This document shows, piece after piece, positions 1-10,600 of a DNA stretch of 64,000 nt (its first letter is position 1; every line of letters begins with the position of its first letter). The notes below the pieces were generated by a model. It was not told the origin of the DNA. It saw only the letters and a program-made list of their open reading frames with translations, and did no database searches. The DNA is from Narthecium ossifragum. Its lineage: Eukaryota; Streptophyta; Magnoliopsida; Dioscoreales; Nartheciaceae. The stretch lies in NCBI GenBank assembly GCA_963920575.1, contig OY986966.1, positions 14,773,297-14,837,296 on the forward strand. Direction: 5' to 3'. Made by a program: the position numbers and the translations under genes.

Positions 1-2269
1 CTTCTCCATCATTAGCCATGTCTAATATCTCTGAGTCACTCTGCATTGGACACTGTTGTCCAAGACGACTAGGCAATATGTAATGGTTGACGAGAACAGA
101 CTAGAGCGTTCCAAATTGAATGACTTGGTTCCCTCCAATCTCATCGTCATCATCCTTGTTTGGACGATAAAACTTACTCTTAGAAGAATCTATTGCCTTG
201 GAGCCAGCAACATTATCTTCAAACTCCTCAGCATCTTCAGTCTGATCCGGACCACTTTCCTAAACTTGCTTGGCCCTCATCATCTGGCCATACTTCTTCT
301 GATGTCGCCGATACTGAGTTCTAGTCATTACTTCCACTGGAACTGATCGGCGAGTGTAACAGTTGTAGTTGTACCACCTTTCTGGCTTGTATGGCTGAGG
401 CACGAAATTTCTAGGATACACATGAGACTGACCTCGATTCCATTGCCAGGGCTATGGGTGATAAAACTTTATCTCGGAGAAAGGGGTCATTGGACGACTA
501 AGATCCCAGTGACATCTTGGATAAACTTGGGGCAGTTCTGGTTCTTTCCCCTTGTCTTGGCTGAGTCGGGCGAACACATCTGGATGACTATCGTCCTGAG
601 TGTCATCGATGACGATCTTGAACTTTGGTAACTTGAAGTTTGCCACATTGGTCAGTACCATTCCCACTGGAGCAGCTTTGGAAAATGGATTAGCATCAAC
701 TCCCATATTTTTGGTTGGAAAACCAATCCTACCAGAGTCAATAGTATCCTGCAAAACATTACGGAAGATCAAATTGATTAGTATGATGTGACCAAGCATT
801 ATGCCATTTGCAATATCTTTTACCCTTAATTTGATCAGGGCTTGGCATAGCATGTTCATCGTTCAATTTGATTTGTTTATCTTTCAACAATTGATCAAAG
901 ATTTGATCGGCCTTTGAAATATCAAATGAAAACAGTCTTACTTAACGTTTACCGTCTTTGACTACTTCTTTACCCTTAAGCTCTCGCTCAAGCATGGCAA
1001 GTGCTTTACATATATAAAGTTTGCCCTTTAATAACTCGGCCAAACAAACATCGTCCATATTGAAACACTCCTCATCGACTTCACCAACTAGATTGACTTC
1101 ATAGTTAGTATCTTTATAATAAGTTTCTTTGGAGGACAATTTCATTTGATCTTCTTCTCTTAACAATTGCTCATAACGTATGGCGCTAGTTTGCAATTGA
1201 AAGAGATCGATGAAATCCCTATTTTGGAATTTCTTCTTAAGTTCAAAGGCTAATTCACTTTGAGCGATTTTTACGAATTCCCTTTCGGACAAAGGAATAA
1301 AACACCTACTTCTCGCTCTTTTAAACCTTTGTAAGAATGACTCTGCATTCTCATCTAGCCGTTGCCTTAGTTGAGCTAAATCAGCCATTGTAATCTCTGG
1401 TTCTGTCTTATAAAATTGAGAATGGAAGGCGTGTTCCATTTGCTGCCAACTTTGTATAGAGTTGGACGGCAACTTAATGAATCATGAGTAAGCTACTCCT
1501 TATAGGAGTTAGGGAATAACCTTAGTTTTACAAAATCGTTCACTTCCCCACATTGCATGGAGAACTTCCCTAAGTGTTCAATGGTCGACGTCTCGTCCAC
1601 ACCAGAAAACATAGTGAACTCTAAAATTCTATAGTTCCTAGGAAATGGATACATCTGATCAACCCAATCAGGATAAGGTTTCCTATAAGTTGGACGAGTA
1701 GCTGGTCGTCCTAAACCTATTTGTTCTTGTAATATTTCAGCTACTTGCTCTCGCAGAACATCGACCAGATTATAAAGAGAGTTATGATACACTTGATCAT
1801 ATTGTTCGCTTGGTGGTCGAATATTATATGGTGGTGCTTCATATGGTCGATAACTATTTTGATAAGGAATATCGCCCATTCGTTGGCCATCACCCATTCT
1901 CTGACCATCGCCCATTCTTTAACCATAAAAATTATTTCCTACTGGCCGATTAGTCTGGCCATCTAACTGGCCAAAATTATTATGCCCAAACCATTGGCCT
2001 TGACTACCCATATTATTGTTTTGGCCAATGTTTTGGCCATTATACGGGATATTATTGTTCTGGCCATTAGGAGGCACAGGGTTACCTTAGTTAAAAGGAA
2101 CTCCACCAATTGGCATTCCTTGAGTTACAGGCACCCCATTGTTTGGCATACCCTGAGTAGTAGGCACACTAATGTTTGGTATCCCAACCGGGGTATATAC
2201 TTCACCAGGTGGAGGTAGTTGAGTTGGCGACAGAAACAACCCAAGTAGCTTCGATCCTCTACTTGACAA
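1..2269 (-). pseudogene. Tat-like Ty3/gypsy gag (gag-pol start) remnant
   Basis: Read on the minus strand, the region encodes a retrotransposon gag in several broken frames. From 5' to 3': a Pro/Gly/Gln/Asn-rich leader with GMP and MGDGQR repeats (about 2269-1860), a retrotransposon-gag domain (about 1860-950; motifs WQQMEHAFHSQFY and LAQLRQRLDENAESFLQRFK), a segment with CKWHNAWSH near 775-825, then MTRTQYRRHQKKYG near 270-310. The CK(W/Y)HNxxSH plus MTRTQ signature is typical of Tat-clade gag-pol proteins in plants. Stop codons and frameshifts lie at about 940, 1475-1490 and 1920. No LTR is identified on either side; the 3' part runs off the window. Gag would package element RNA; this copy cannot encode an intact protein. 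Confidence 0.75.
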
Positions 2270-2300
2270 AGTTATTTCTCATGTTTTTTCTTGACAGGGT

Positions 2301-2531
2301 ATGGTTCTTTCGGAAGTGGGGAGATTAACGTTGTTGAAATTTGTGCTGCAAGCGATCCCGGTCTACACCATGATAGCCACAAGCATCCCAAAAGCTGTTT
2401 TGAAACGCATTCAAGCTGTCTTTCGTAAGTTTCTTTGGTTAGGAAAAAGATCCTTTTCAAAAGTTGCTTGCAATGAGGTGTGTTTACCAGTAGAGAAGGG
2501 TGGACTCCGGTTAAAGGACCTATTAAGATGA
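2301..2531 (+). pseudogene. LINE ORF2 fragment: C-terminal part of reverse transcriptase
   Basis: An open stretch of 76 codons carries RLTLLKFVLQAIPVYTM and FRKFLWLG followed by CLPVEKGGLRLKDL. This is the conserved block at the end of the RT domain of plant L1-type LINEs (usually S-K-A-G-R-x-T-L-x-K-x-V-L-x-x-I-P-x-Y). After the stop at 2529-2531 the same protein can be followed in other frames to about 3010 (DRGKLAAVFHPQ, then NGKISVACAYLSI). It is a broken copy with no catalytic core left; the YxDD part lies upstream of the truncation and is absent. Confidence 0.8.
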
Positions 2532-3016
2532 CAGCGAGCTCTTAGAATGATGAGGACAACATCGTTATCAGAGAATAAACAGTTCTTATGGGGAGAAATT
2601 ATAAGAGAAAAATATAAATGCAGCGGTTATTAACCTATGGAAAAAGGGTCCAGCAAAGGTTCTACCTACTGGAGGGCTACGTGCAAAGTAGCTAAAGGCA
2701 TGAGTGAAGGAATGCTGTTTGAACCGGGCATTGAAAGCAAAATTGATGCTCTCCAATGAATGGTGGTTGGGAGAACTGTCATTAATTAAGGCTCCATGGC
2801 TCATGGGGTGTAATGAAAGGAAGGAACCATGAGCCTTGGGGAAATTATGACTGATGGAACATGGGATAGAGGGAAACTTGCTGCTGTCTTCCATCCTCAG
2901 ATGATTGAACAGATTGTTAAGGTGGATATTAACGATAGCTCAGTGGAAGATAAATGGAGGTAGGTGTTCAATGGTAATGGGAAAATTTCTGTAGCTTGTG
3001 CTTATCTGTCTATCTT

Positions 3017-3133
3017 TTTTTTTTGATTAATTGAGCCAAAAGCTATCAAAAGCAAAGAGAAGGATTACAACAAAGATATGTGCCTACAAAAAAATAGAAA
3101 TGCCCACAACGTGGTCTATCTTCTTTTTTTTTT
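3017..3133 (-). mobile_element. Tiny 5'-truncated LINE tail with 17-bp target duplication
   Basis: The 17-mer GCTTATCTGTCTATCTT occurs at 3000-3016 and again at 3134-3150, exactly flanking 117 bp. Read on the minus strand, the insert ends in TTGGCTCAATTAATC plus eight A, the kind of 3' end plant LINEs have. A target duplication of this length and a terminal A tract are the hallmarks of target-primed reverse transcription. It split the host LINE between its post-RT region and zf-RVT segment. It encodes nothing. The minus-strand 5' end also begins with about ten A, which is unexplained. Confidence 0.75.
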
Positions 3134-3149
3134 GCTTATCTGTCTATCT

Positions 3150-3413
3150 TCAGGTGAAGTTAGTGGTTCAATGAGACTCTCTCCAACAACGTGGTCAGGT
3201 GTTTGGGCCTTGCCGGCTGGCTCCCTAGTTAAAATGTTTATCTGCAAACTGTTGAAAAACAAACTACCAACAAGAGAGGCATTGTGGAGATATTGTATAC
3301 CTTCGGAAAGAAAATGCCCTAGATGTGGTGGTGTGTTGGTGGAATCTGTACAACATATATTTGTGGAGTTCAGTTTGGAGCATCATCTTTCCAAAATTAC
3401 GAGTGCTTTGTGA
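3150..3413 (+). pseudogene. LINE ORF2 fragment: zinc-binding zf-RVT region
   Basis: Translation gives WALPAGSLVKMFICKLLKNKLPTREALWRY followed about ten residues on by CPRCGGVLVESVQHIFVEFS. The spacing W-x-N/K-L-P-x-K/R-x-x-L-x-x-R, then C-x2-C-x7-E-x2-x-H-x2-x-x-C/F, is that of the zf-RVT domain found after RT in plant LINEs; the final Cys of the motif is replaced by Phe. The frame breaks at 3411, and the DNA transposon insertion follows 25 bp later. Confidence 0.75.
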
Positions 3414-3649
3414 ATTGGAGGAGCTATTAGAGCTTTGCCCTTGTTTGGTTAGGGATTAAGGGGGTTAGGGGTAAAAAAATAGGGATAAGAAATGGGGTAA
3501 ACCTAACCCACTTTTGACGTTTGGTTTAGAAACAGGGGTAAGTTAGTGGGTTAAGCTTTAGATAAGGATAAGAATTAAAAAATATATAAAATATTTAATA
3601 TTATAATAGTAGATAAGCTCGTGGGTTAAGATTATAATATATAAATTAA

Positions 3650-4827
3650 CTAGGTGATGGGCCCGTGCCACCTGGCACGGCTAACTGCCCGCCCCCACTA
3701 TCTCTATTATAACTTACGCCACATCAGCTACTATCTTTTTTCTTATTTATTTAATTATAATTTTATACCACGTGTATGTCATGTGTGTATAAGTTTATGA
3801 CTCAGATGATGAGTCAAAAAGTAACTACCTTGGATCTTATAAGATAGATAAGTATGTATATTTAAAACTAATCTCTTGGCTTATGATTATAAGGATATAT
3901 ATTTAAAACTAACCTAGGGAAAATGATAAAAATATACAAAGTTAACTTAGGAAAATATACATGAAAATAAACTAATAGGAGGTAAACGGTTGTAACCGTT
4001 TTTGCTCCTTATAAGGTTGATTATTAAATTAATTTAAATATATCTACGTAAAATGTAACAAATATATGATATTTGGGTATGCTAGTTGGTTAATATTGTA
4101 ACATTTGAATTAATTATTAAGTTAATTCAAATGTTTGTAGGTGAAATATATAAAATATATAATATTACATCAATGCATCCCCATGCGAACCCACTTATAT
4201 TAATATAATAATAATATTTTAATATTTATTATGAAAATAATACAAAATAATGTTTGTACACATCAATGCATCCCCATGCGGACCCACTTATATTAATATA
4301 ATAATAATATTTTAATATTTATTATGAAAATAAATATAAAATAAAATACTTTTGCATGAAGTAGACCAATCATGATGTGACATGTGGCATGTGGCATGTG
4401 GACCCACTCATAATAATATTTTATTATAATAACATATGAATAATATTATTTAATACAATACGCATATAAAAAAAATATTATGCGTGCTCAAAAGTTTTTA
4501 TTCTCATAAAAATATTTATGGGCTAATAAAATGCATACAAAAATATTTACACGTAAAAAAACAAACACGCACAAAAAATATTACCATGCACATAGATATT
4601 TCTATCCCATCATAAAAATATTTGCATGTACTTTTAGAAGACATAAAAAAATCAAAGGATGTAAAAACAATTTCCTATGCGTAGTGTATTAAATAATATC
4701 AATAACATAATATTATAATAAAATATTAATATATGTGGGTCCCACATGCTACGTATTAGTCCATAATTGGTCCACATCATGTAAACAAAATATTGGCATC
4801 ATCAAAATAATATTAGAATACATGTGA
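3650..4827 (-). mobile_element. Candidate non-autonomous Helitron nested in the TIR transposon
   Basis: On the minus strand, CCGTGCCA-GG-TGGCACGG (3663-3680) forms an 8-bp-stem hairpin. It is followed after nine bases by CTAG and then T (3653-3649). Hairpin, 8-12 nt spacer, CTRR and a T target base is the 3' terminal structure of Helitrons. The 5' end should be TC preceded by A; the best fit is at 4827-4828 (plus strand GA|T), but this choice is weak. There is no Rep/Hel coding sequence, so at best it is a non-autonomous copy. Confidence 0.4.
4167..4352 (+). repeat. Two tandem 93-bp AT-rich units
   Basis: The sequence starting ACATCAATGCATCCCCATGC at 4167 recurs at 4260 with very few differences over about 75 bp. 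Its AT-rich part also has an inverted partner at about 4695-4750 (ATTTTATTATAATATTATG plus a GTGGGTCCCAC box). The unit probably arose by slippage or local duplication inside the DNA transposon or Helitron. There is no coding potential. Confidence 0.7.
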
Positions 4828-5021
4828 TGGGTGTAAATGAGAGAGAGAGAGAAGCTTAACCCCATTTTCATGTTTAACCCAAAAACTTAACCCCATGGCG
4901 TTTGGGGGTAAGAATGGGGTCAAGGGGGTTAACCCCATTAACCCAGTTCTTACCCCCGTTGCCAAACGGGGGGGGGGGCTAAGTGGATGTCATCTACAAA
5001 CCAGATGAACTGTGGAGGGCG

Positions 5022-6470
5022 TGTTAGCATAGAAATCTAACCGTTGACCGGTCAAATAATCAAGGTCAAGATTTACTTAACACTCAAGAATCAGGAGATT
5101 GCAGTTAAGTTCCACTCCTTCAAACTATGTTCGAACAGAGGTGTCAAGTTAAATAGAAATCTATATCATACCTAATTTAATAATCTAATTAACAGCTAAT
5201 TGTTTAGATTAACTTAAATTAGTCTAAATTAATCTATTGAAAAGGATAAGTTATGTAAAATTATGAAACTAATTAAGGAACACGGTAAAGATCATCCTAA
5301 ATTATTAAATCAAGAGAAAATACGTTTAAATCTACTTATTAACTTAATCTAAACTAGAAGACAAGAACTTTAATATTAAATTAATCTAAAGAAATGTAGT
5401 AAGGGAAATCTCTAAAAGAGAACAATAAAGAAGGAGAGTCATAATTATCTAAATCTAGATTAATTATCTAAGAGCAATAATATAAACTACATTAAGCAGA
5501 AAAGATAAACTAAGTATTGAAGAAACGGAATCATTTTATTGAATGAAATCTATTATATAAGGAAGAGCGGTTTTTGAAATGTCTCAACTATAAGACATAA
5601 AGAGTGGTCCAGATTCATCTCCAAACGCATCCAACGATCCAGATTTCATCATCTGCTTTGAGATTCTNNNNNNNNNNNNNNNNNNNNNNNNNNNNNNNNN
5701 NNNNNNNNNNNNNNNNNNNNNNNNNNNNNNNNNNNNNNNNNNNNNNNNNNNNNNNNNNNNNNNNNNNNNNNNNNNNNNNNNNNNNNNNNNNNNNNNNNNN
5801 NNNNNNNNNNNNNNNNNNNNNNNNNNNNNNNNNNNNNNNNNNNNNNNNNNNNNNNNNNNNNNNNNNNACCCGTTTAATACAAAGTAAAGTATAATATTCG
5901 TGGCGTAGGCACGGGCATTCCCTAGTCAACTTACATGAATAGAAAACATCTTAAAAGAACACTAAGAAAATCCAGGCGCGCAGGCTCTGTGTTAAGTTTG
6001 CGAGAGAGATTACACAGTGAAAAGATAAAGGTATTTATATTAGAGCAGTTCAACTGCTTTGTCCAGCATGTTCTCTATCGTCTTCCATCTTTCACTCTTG
6101 ATACGCCGTGTCCCATGTTCTCCGATATTTCCTCGTTTCTCCATATCATGCTCTGGCCGATGACGGTTGCGTCTGGTCGATGAGCTTGTCTATGTTGTAA
6201 TGTCATTCTTCTTGATCGACGTTCTCTTCTCGTCCATATCTTCATCGTCCAAAGTTGACAACTTGTTTATCTCTAGATCATCATCGTTCTTGGCCGATAA
6301 CCTTCTTATGTAAAGATGATCATCGTTCTTGACCGATGACTTTTTTCTTTTGGTCAATGATCTTTTACTTAGCTTAGAACATTATCGTTCAATTGCTTTT
6401 GAAAGGTTCATCGGCCATATTTATACTGACATGGCAATAATTGTTTGGTTAGCAATTATTTTGGCTAACA
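5022..6470 (+). mobile_element. Solo LTR, family C (copy C1)
   Basis: It starts TGTTAGCATAG and ends TTTTGGCTAACA, so the termini TGTTAGC/GCTAACA are inverted repeats with the canonical TG..CA. Flanks are GGGCG (5017-5021) and GGGCA (6471-6475), a 5-bp target duplication with one mismatch. A TATATAAGG box lies near 5554. The first 130 bp are homologous to copy C2 at 19216 (shared CCGTTGACCGG, CAAGGTCAA, TCAGGAGATTG and CAGAGGTGT). No internal retrotransposon region is present, so this is the product of LTR-LTR recombination. About 200 bp are unknown (N). The palindromic W-box pair TTGACCGGTCAA occurs near 5043. Confidence 0.75.
5668..5867. other. Assembly gap (200 N)
   Basis: Exactly 200 unresolved bases lie inside the C1 LTR. 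The round number suggests a fixed-size gap, so the true LTR length is unknown. Confidence 0.99.
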
Positions 6471-6529
6471 GGGCACAAGGCTGGTATGACAAAAAATAGA
6501 GTAATATGCATAATTACATCATACAGGTA

Positions 6530-6960
6530 GATGCCGCTTGGAGGATGGCAAATAATGATGCTGGGATCAGAGTTACTTGCTTATCGAAGGTGGGGGTTGA
6601 GGAATGTTTTCTGCAGCAAGAATGGTGGCAGATTTAGTGGAGGAAGCCGAACTCATGGCGGTGGAAAAGGGAGTAGGCGAGGCTTGGATTAGAGGGATAA
6701 AGAACGTTTTATTTGGAGTCTGATTCTAAAGTTATTGTCAACTATCTAAATGGAAGAGAGGTGTGGACTCTGAATCTAGAGTATAGATTGAGAAATATTT
6801 ACGCCTTGTCATGCCAACTAGAAAGGGTTTTATTCTCTTTTGTGTTTAGAGATTATAATGTTAGAGCATATGGCCTCTCTAAGGAGGTTTTATTCTGTTG
6901 TGTTTAAAGATTATAATGTTAGAGCATATGACCTATCTAAGGAGGTCGTTTTGCTGTCAC
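6530..6960 (+). pseudogene. LINE ORF2 fragment: C-terminal RNase H domain
   Basis: The frame VDAAWRMANNDAGI... (from about 6530), then LESDSKVIVNYLNGREVW (about 6707-6762) and FSFVFRDYNVRAYGLSKEV, matches the RVT_3-type RNase H that closes plant LINE ORF2 proteins: D of VDAAW, D of ESDS, and the R-x-x-N-x-x-A-x-x-L-A/S motif. In-frame stops (near 6630-6700) and a 58-bp tandem duplication at the end make it non-functional. It continues the LINE broken at 3413. Confidence 0.75.
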
Positions 6961-6966
6961 GGGCTG
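6851..6966 (+). repeat. 58-bp tandem duplication at the LINE ORF end
   Basis: GATTATAATGTTAGAGCATA starts at 6851 and at 6909. The two copies differ at a few sites (GGCCTCTC versus GACCTATC), so the duplication is old or was followed by mutation. It lies in the RNase H coding remnant. Confidence 0.85.
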
Positions 6967-7072
6967 GTGTGGCATGCCCTGGTGCCATGGATTGCAGCGT
7001 TTTGTAAATTAGGTTCGTAAACCAGCCCTCAGCTCAACTAAACCAAAAAAAAAAAAAACAAAAAAAAAAAGA

Positions 7073-7683
7073 GTGAGATTACTCTTGTTGAAGGACAAAA
7101 GTAGGTTGACCAGCACAGTAGCACTACAGAACAAAAGACTTGCTATTGTTCAACCAATGGATCGACCAGCACAGTAGATTATATCAGCAGGTGAGCGTGC
7201 CTAGTTTTGGCGCATGTCGTGCCGACTGGCCGCTGTATCATGCCAGCCCGATACTCGCACGACACGCGCCACCAGCATGCTAAATCCATAACGTGAACGA
7301 ACCATGGAATAAAAATGATGACCTCTACATAAGAGATGCAAACATATCAGCCAAACGAATGCTCTACTATTTAATAGAAACCGTGGTCCTGCAGCATGAG
7401 ACTAATTAGCATAAAATAAGCATAAGCAATACCTAGACACGCTAATGTTACACTGGAGGAATGACAGAGCTCCCGACTATATTTAACAGGACATGAAATA
7501 TAGATACCATAAGACCTGAGTTCTCAAATTCTGAGCTACCAGATGCTTCCTATGATAGATATGTTAGACAGGTGACCCAAACCTGGTAACGGTGCTTGAC
7601 ACAAGGGCATTCCTCCATAAGCTCCTACTCACAACTCCCACAAGATCCTAGGAAGTGTTACAAATGCATCCCCTTCTTGCTCC
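7073..7683. other. Intergenic DNA between the LINE poly-A and the TGA stop codon; includes the TGA 3' UTR
   Basis: No ORF of interest is present. Going towards lower coordinates, the sequence downstream of the stop codon at 7684 is the presumed 3' UTR of the minus-strand TGA gene. The end of the transcript cannot be fixed from sequence alone; AT-rich stretches near 7370-7450 could hold the poly-A signal. CGACCAGCACAGTAG occurs near 7108 (without the leading CG) and again near 7161, and is a small direct repeat. Confidence 0.5.
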
Positions 7684-10600
7684 TTACTCCTTCGGTCGGG
7701 CAAGCCAGAGAGAGCTCAAAGCTCGGAGCCTCGAGAAATAATCATGAATGGCAAGAAAGGCACGAGCAGATTGACGAGTTGTTAATATCCGATGCATTTG
7801 TTGCAAGGTCTGCCGCCGCAGATTGTCAGCCTAGAAGAGGATACCAGAAATAAATCTCGTGACTGGATTAGAACAAAATAGAGCTTGCTCTACATATATC
7901 TGCTGACTATTTGAACCACAAATATGTGGCATTTTGGTGAATGCAGTGCCCTTCTGTACTTAAGCTCCCAAACATGGATGAAAAGGATTTAAAATTTTGG
8001 AGCAGGAGCAAGGTTTACCTGCCGAAGAAAATTTTCTAGGGTACCAAGCTTCCCCATGGCCATAGCCATCTGGCCCATATAATTTGCAACATTCCCTGAA
8101 TTTCCCGAGGGCCCAAGAGATCCAGCCAATGTTTCCGCCAGTGACTGCTGTAGCGCTTCCATCCCTTGTGAGAGAGCTTCCTCAGCCTGTTGGGAGGATT
8201 GCTGCAGGTTACTTATTCCCATTAGCTGCTGCTCAGTGAGTGGCTCAAGATGACTTACAAGTAGCTGCAGTGTTGAAGGACAATCACAGATGTAAATTAG
8301 CAGAATGGCCCAAACTAAATCTTCTGACAACTACAATCAAGGTGATGAAAATGAGGACTGAATAATTAAGCTAAGTCCAGATACAAATACTTCGAGAAGA
8401 TTTAATTAATCGACAAATAAGATGAAACAGCACATGGCCTAAAAATGAAATCTTACTCTCATTTCAGCAACATATGCTAACACTATAGACCTCGTTATGT
8501 GTCTGTGAATTGGTCATTTTCCCATAAAGAAAAAGATAATCAGCAGACTTAAATGTAACATGACCACTGTGTAAACTGAATGCCTGCACTTGCTTGCATA
8601 AAATAGGAAGTAGAACTACAGAGAGCGCCCATAATATCAAAATAATGTTTTATGAATTCAGAAATTTTCATGCTCAAGGAAAAGCTTGATCGGAGCAAAA
8701 TTCCAAGGCAATCAAAGAAATAAAGAAAGCTGATAGAACCATTGCCTGCAATTTGGTAGAGCATTCTAGCATGCATGATTCTTCCAAAAATTAATTCATT
8801 TAGCTATATACAGCCACAGATCTTCTCCACTTAGAATTCATTTAAAGATTAATTCTGAGGTAAAGTGATTTACATACTAACTCAGACAAAGAAGCAATGA
8901 AACACTCGATAAAACTTCCAGCTACTAGAAAAATATCTTCTCCAGAATTTGAAGGTTTCTAACCGAAAAAGCTTCTTGGCACTTTCCCTGTGCTTTTTAT
9001 TACTTAAGCCTTCAAGTAAAAAGGAACTTCCAGATACTGACAAGAACAGGAATTTACATATCCTGAATTACAGCTACTTGAAGGCGTCTAACTGGAAAGC
9101 TCTTGGATATTTTCCATGTGTTTTTAGTACTTAGCCCAAAAGGCACTGAAAAATCATCAACAACTCTTACCTATTGATCATTCAGATAGTACAAAGATAA
9201 TTTATTCCCGAATTTAAAGGTTTCTAACAGAAAAGCTTCTTGGTACTTTGGCTGTGTTTTTCATGACTTAGACTGCAAGTAAACAGGAATTTCAGAAACA
9301 TCAGTTTGTATGATAATCTGAGATCATATGCACCTTGAGAAGTTCAGATGATCGGAAGCCTCCCAACCACAGAAAACACCTCTCTGCAGGTGTCTTCCAC
9401 ATGCCTGATAACAAGTGAAAGACGTCTGACTTGGCAGCAGTGCTCTTTAGCTTAAAAATGTCATCATAGTGTGACATAATTCCATCAACAATGGAACGCA
9501 GATCATTGTCACTTGCATGAGAGTTCACTGCACCTCTTAGCTCATTTATTTGGCGATTATGGTCTTCCAGCCATCGTGTGTATTCTATGTCGAACGTCAT
9601 GGCCCCTGCTAAGAATGCAAGGAATTGAGATTTTTCTAAATTTAGGCAACCTGTGGTAATTAAGTTAAAGACTATGGCCCTATATGCATTATGTTCTGCA
9701 ATGCTACTTCCCCATTTTAAGTTCCACAGAATATCGATCAATTTTCAGATCAAACTAAACACAAACAACAGCATTCCCTGTTTTGATAGTACAAGGTGAC
9801 ACCCAAAATACAAGGGACAATGAATAATAACAAAAACAATCACTATGCAATGACAATTTAACTATGAATCATTAAAGCATTTTTTTTTCTCATAAAAAAT
9901 AGATTTTGGCACCGAACTTCCAAATAAGAAACTGAGAGGGTACTTCTCATTTGAAAAACAAATGCATGTGGAAAAGATGCTAATGTGAAGTTTTGATGGT
10001 ATAATTCATAACCTTCTAATACAACAGATTATGATTGTGTATATATAAAGATAGAGTCTCTGGGAATACCATTCCCACCCATGGAATGGGACTGATCTGC
10101 TGAGCCTGATATAAAAATGCCCTGCAGAAGAAATTGTGTCAATATAGCCAAAATAGGGTATGGAAATCACATGGTTATCAACTTCATGCATGCGCAGTGA
10201 GATATAGTGACAATACTTGCTGACGAGCCCGTTGAAGTTCCTGCTCAAGTTGAGTAAGCTTCAGCCTACTGCTCTCTAACTGTTGCACATATGCCTAACA
10301 GAAAAAAGCATCAAGCCAAACTTCAAAGAAATCATTAAATACGAACATATATTTACGAAACCAGGAACAAAATTCCAAAACAAGAAATCGCAGAAATCCA
10401 ATTTAAGAAGAAAACAAACCTGGTATCTTAAATATTACCAGAAAGTTCAAAACACAAAATAGAAATATGCTTGATCAGATTCCAAAAATATCTCAAGATG
10501 AAAATAACATGTGCAGTATACCGTTGAAGTGTCTACTTGCAGGAGAATATGTACATCATCAAAACCTCAGCATACTAGTAGGTATACCTCTATAACTCCA

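Larger units (their letters stand above)
3437..4979. mobile_element. Non-autonomous TIR DNA transposon (family unresolved), possibly carrying a nested Helitron
   Basis: The left end reads GCCCTTGTTTGGTTAGGG and the right end, on the other strand, reads AGCCCCC...CGTTTGGCAACGGGGG. Inside both ends are many inverted copies of GGGGTTAAG/CTTAACCCC, so the outer 100-150 bp on each side form an imperfect inverted repeat. The interior is very AT-rich and has no ORF. The ends resemble those of Tourist/PIF or hAT MITEs, but I could not find a clean target duplication, so the superfamily is left open. The run of twelve G at the right end may be an assembly or mutation artefact. Confidence 0.55.
2290..7072 (+). 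mobile_element. 5'-truncated LINE (non-LTR retrotransposon), interrupted by later insertions
   Basis: Collinear pieces of a plant L1-type ORF2 are spread over 4.8 kb: the end of reverse transcriptase (2301-2531), the region after RT (about 2640-3010), a zf-RVT-like segment (3150-3413), and an RNase H domain (about 6530-6960). It ends at a poly-A tract (about 7047-7072). The 5' half of the element is missing, as is usual for LINE copies. Three later insertions split it: an antisense LINE tail (3017-3133), a DNA transposon (3437-4979) and a solo LTR (5022-6470). Many stop codons show that it is dead. No target-site duplication for the LINE itself was found. Confidence 0.8.

Noticed and set aside
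5604..5929. ORFs spanning the N run
   Set aside because: They are open only because unknown bases are translated as X.
7596..7853. Plus-strand ORF of 85 codons at the TGA 3' end
   Set aside because: Antisense shadow of the last TGA exon, which is firmly placed by splice sites and family motifs on the minus strand.
7989..8018. TGA reading continuing past the exon into NLAPAPKF and a stop
   Set aside because: GT at the exon end (8018-8017) and AG before 7830 join LENFLRQ to ADNLRRQTLQQM, the conserved family continuation; the read-through tail is intron.
8549..8776. 75-codon minus-strand ORF in a TGA intron
   Set aside because: No splice context or similarity; intronic chance ORF.
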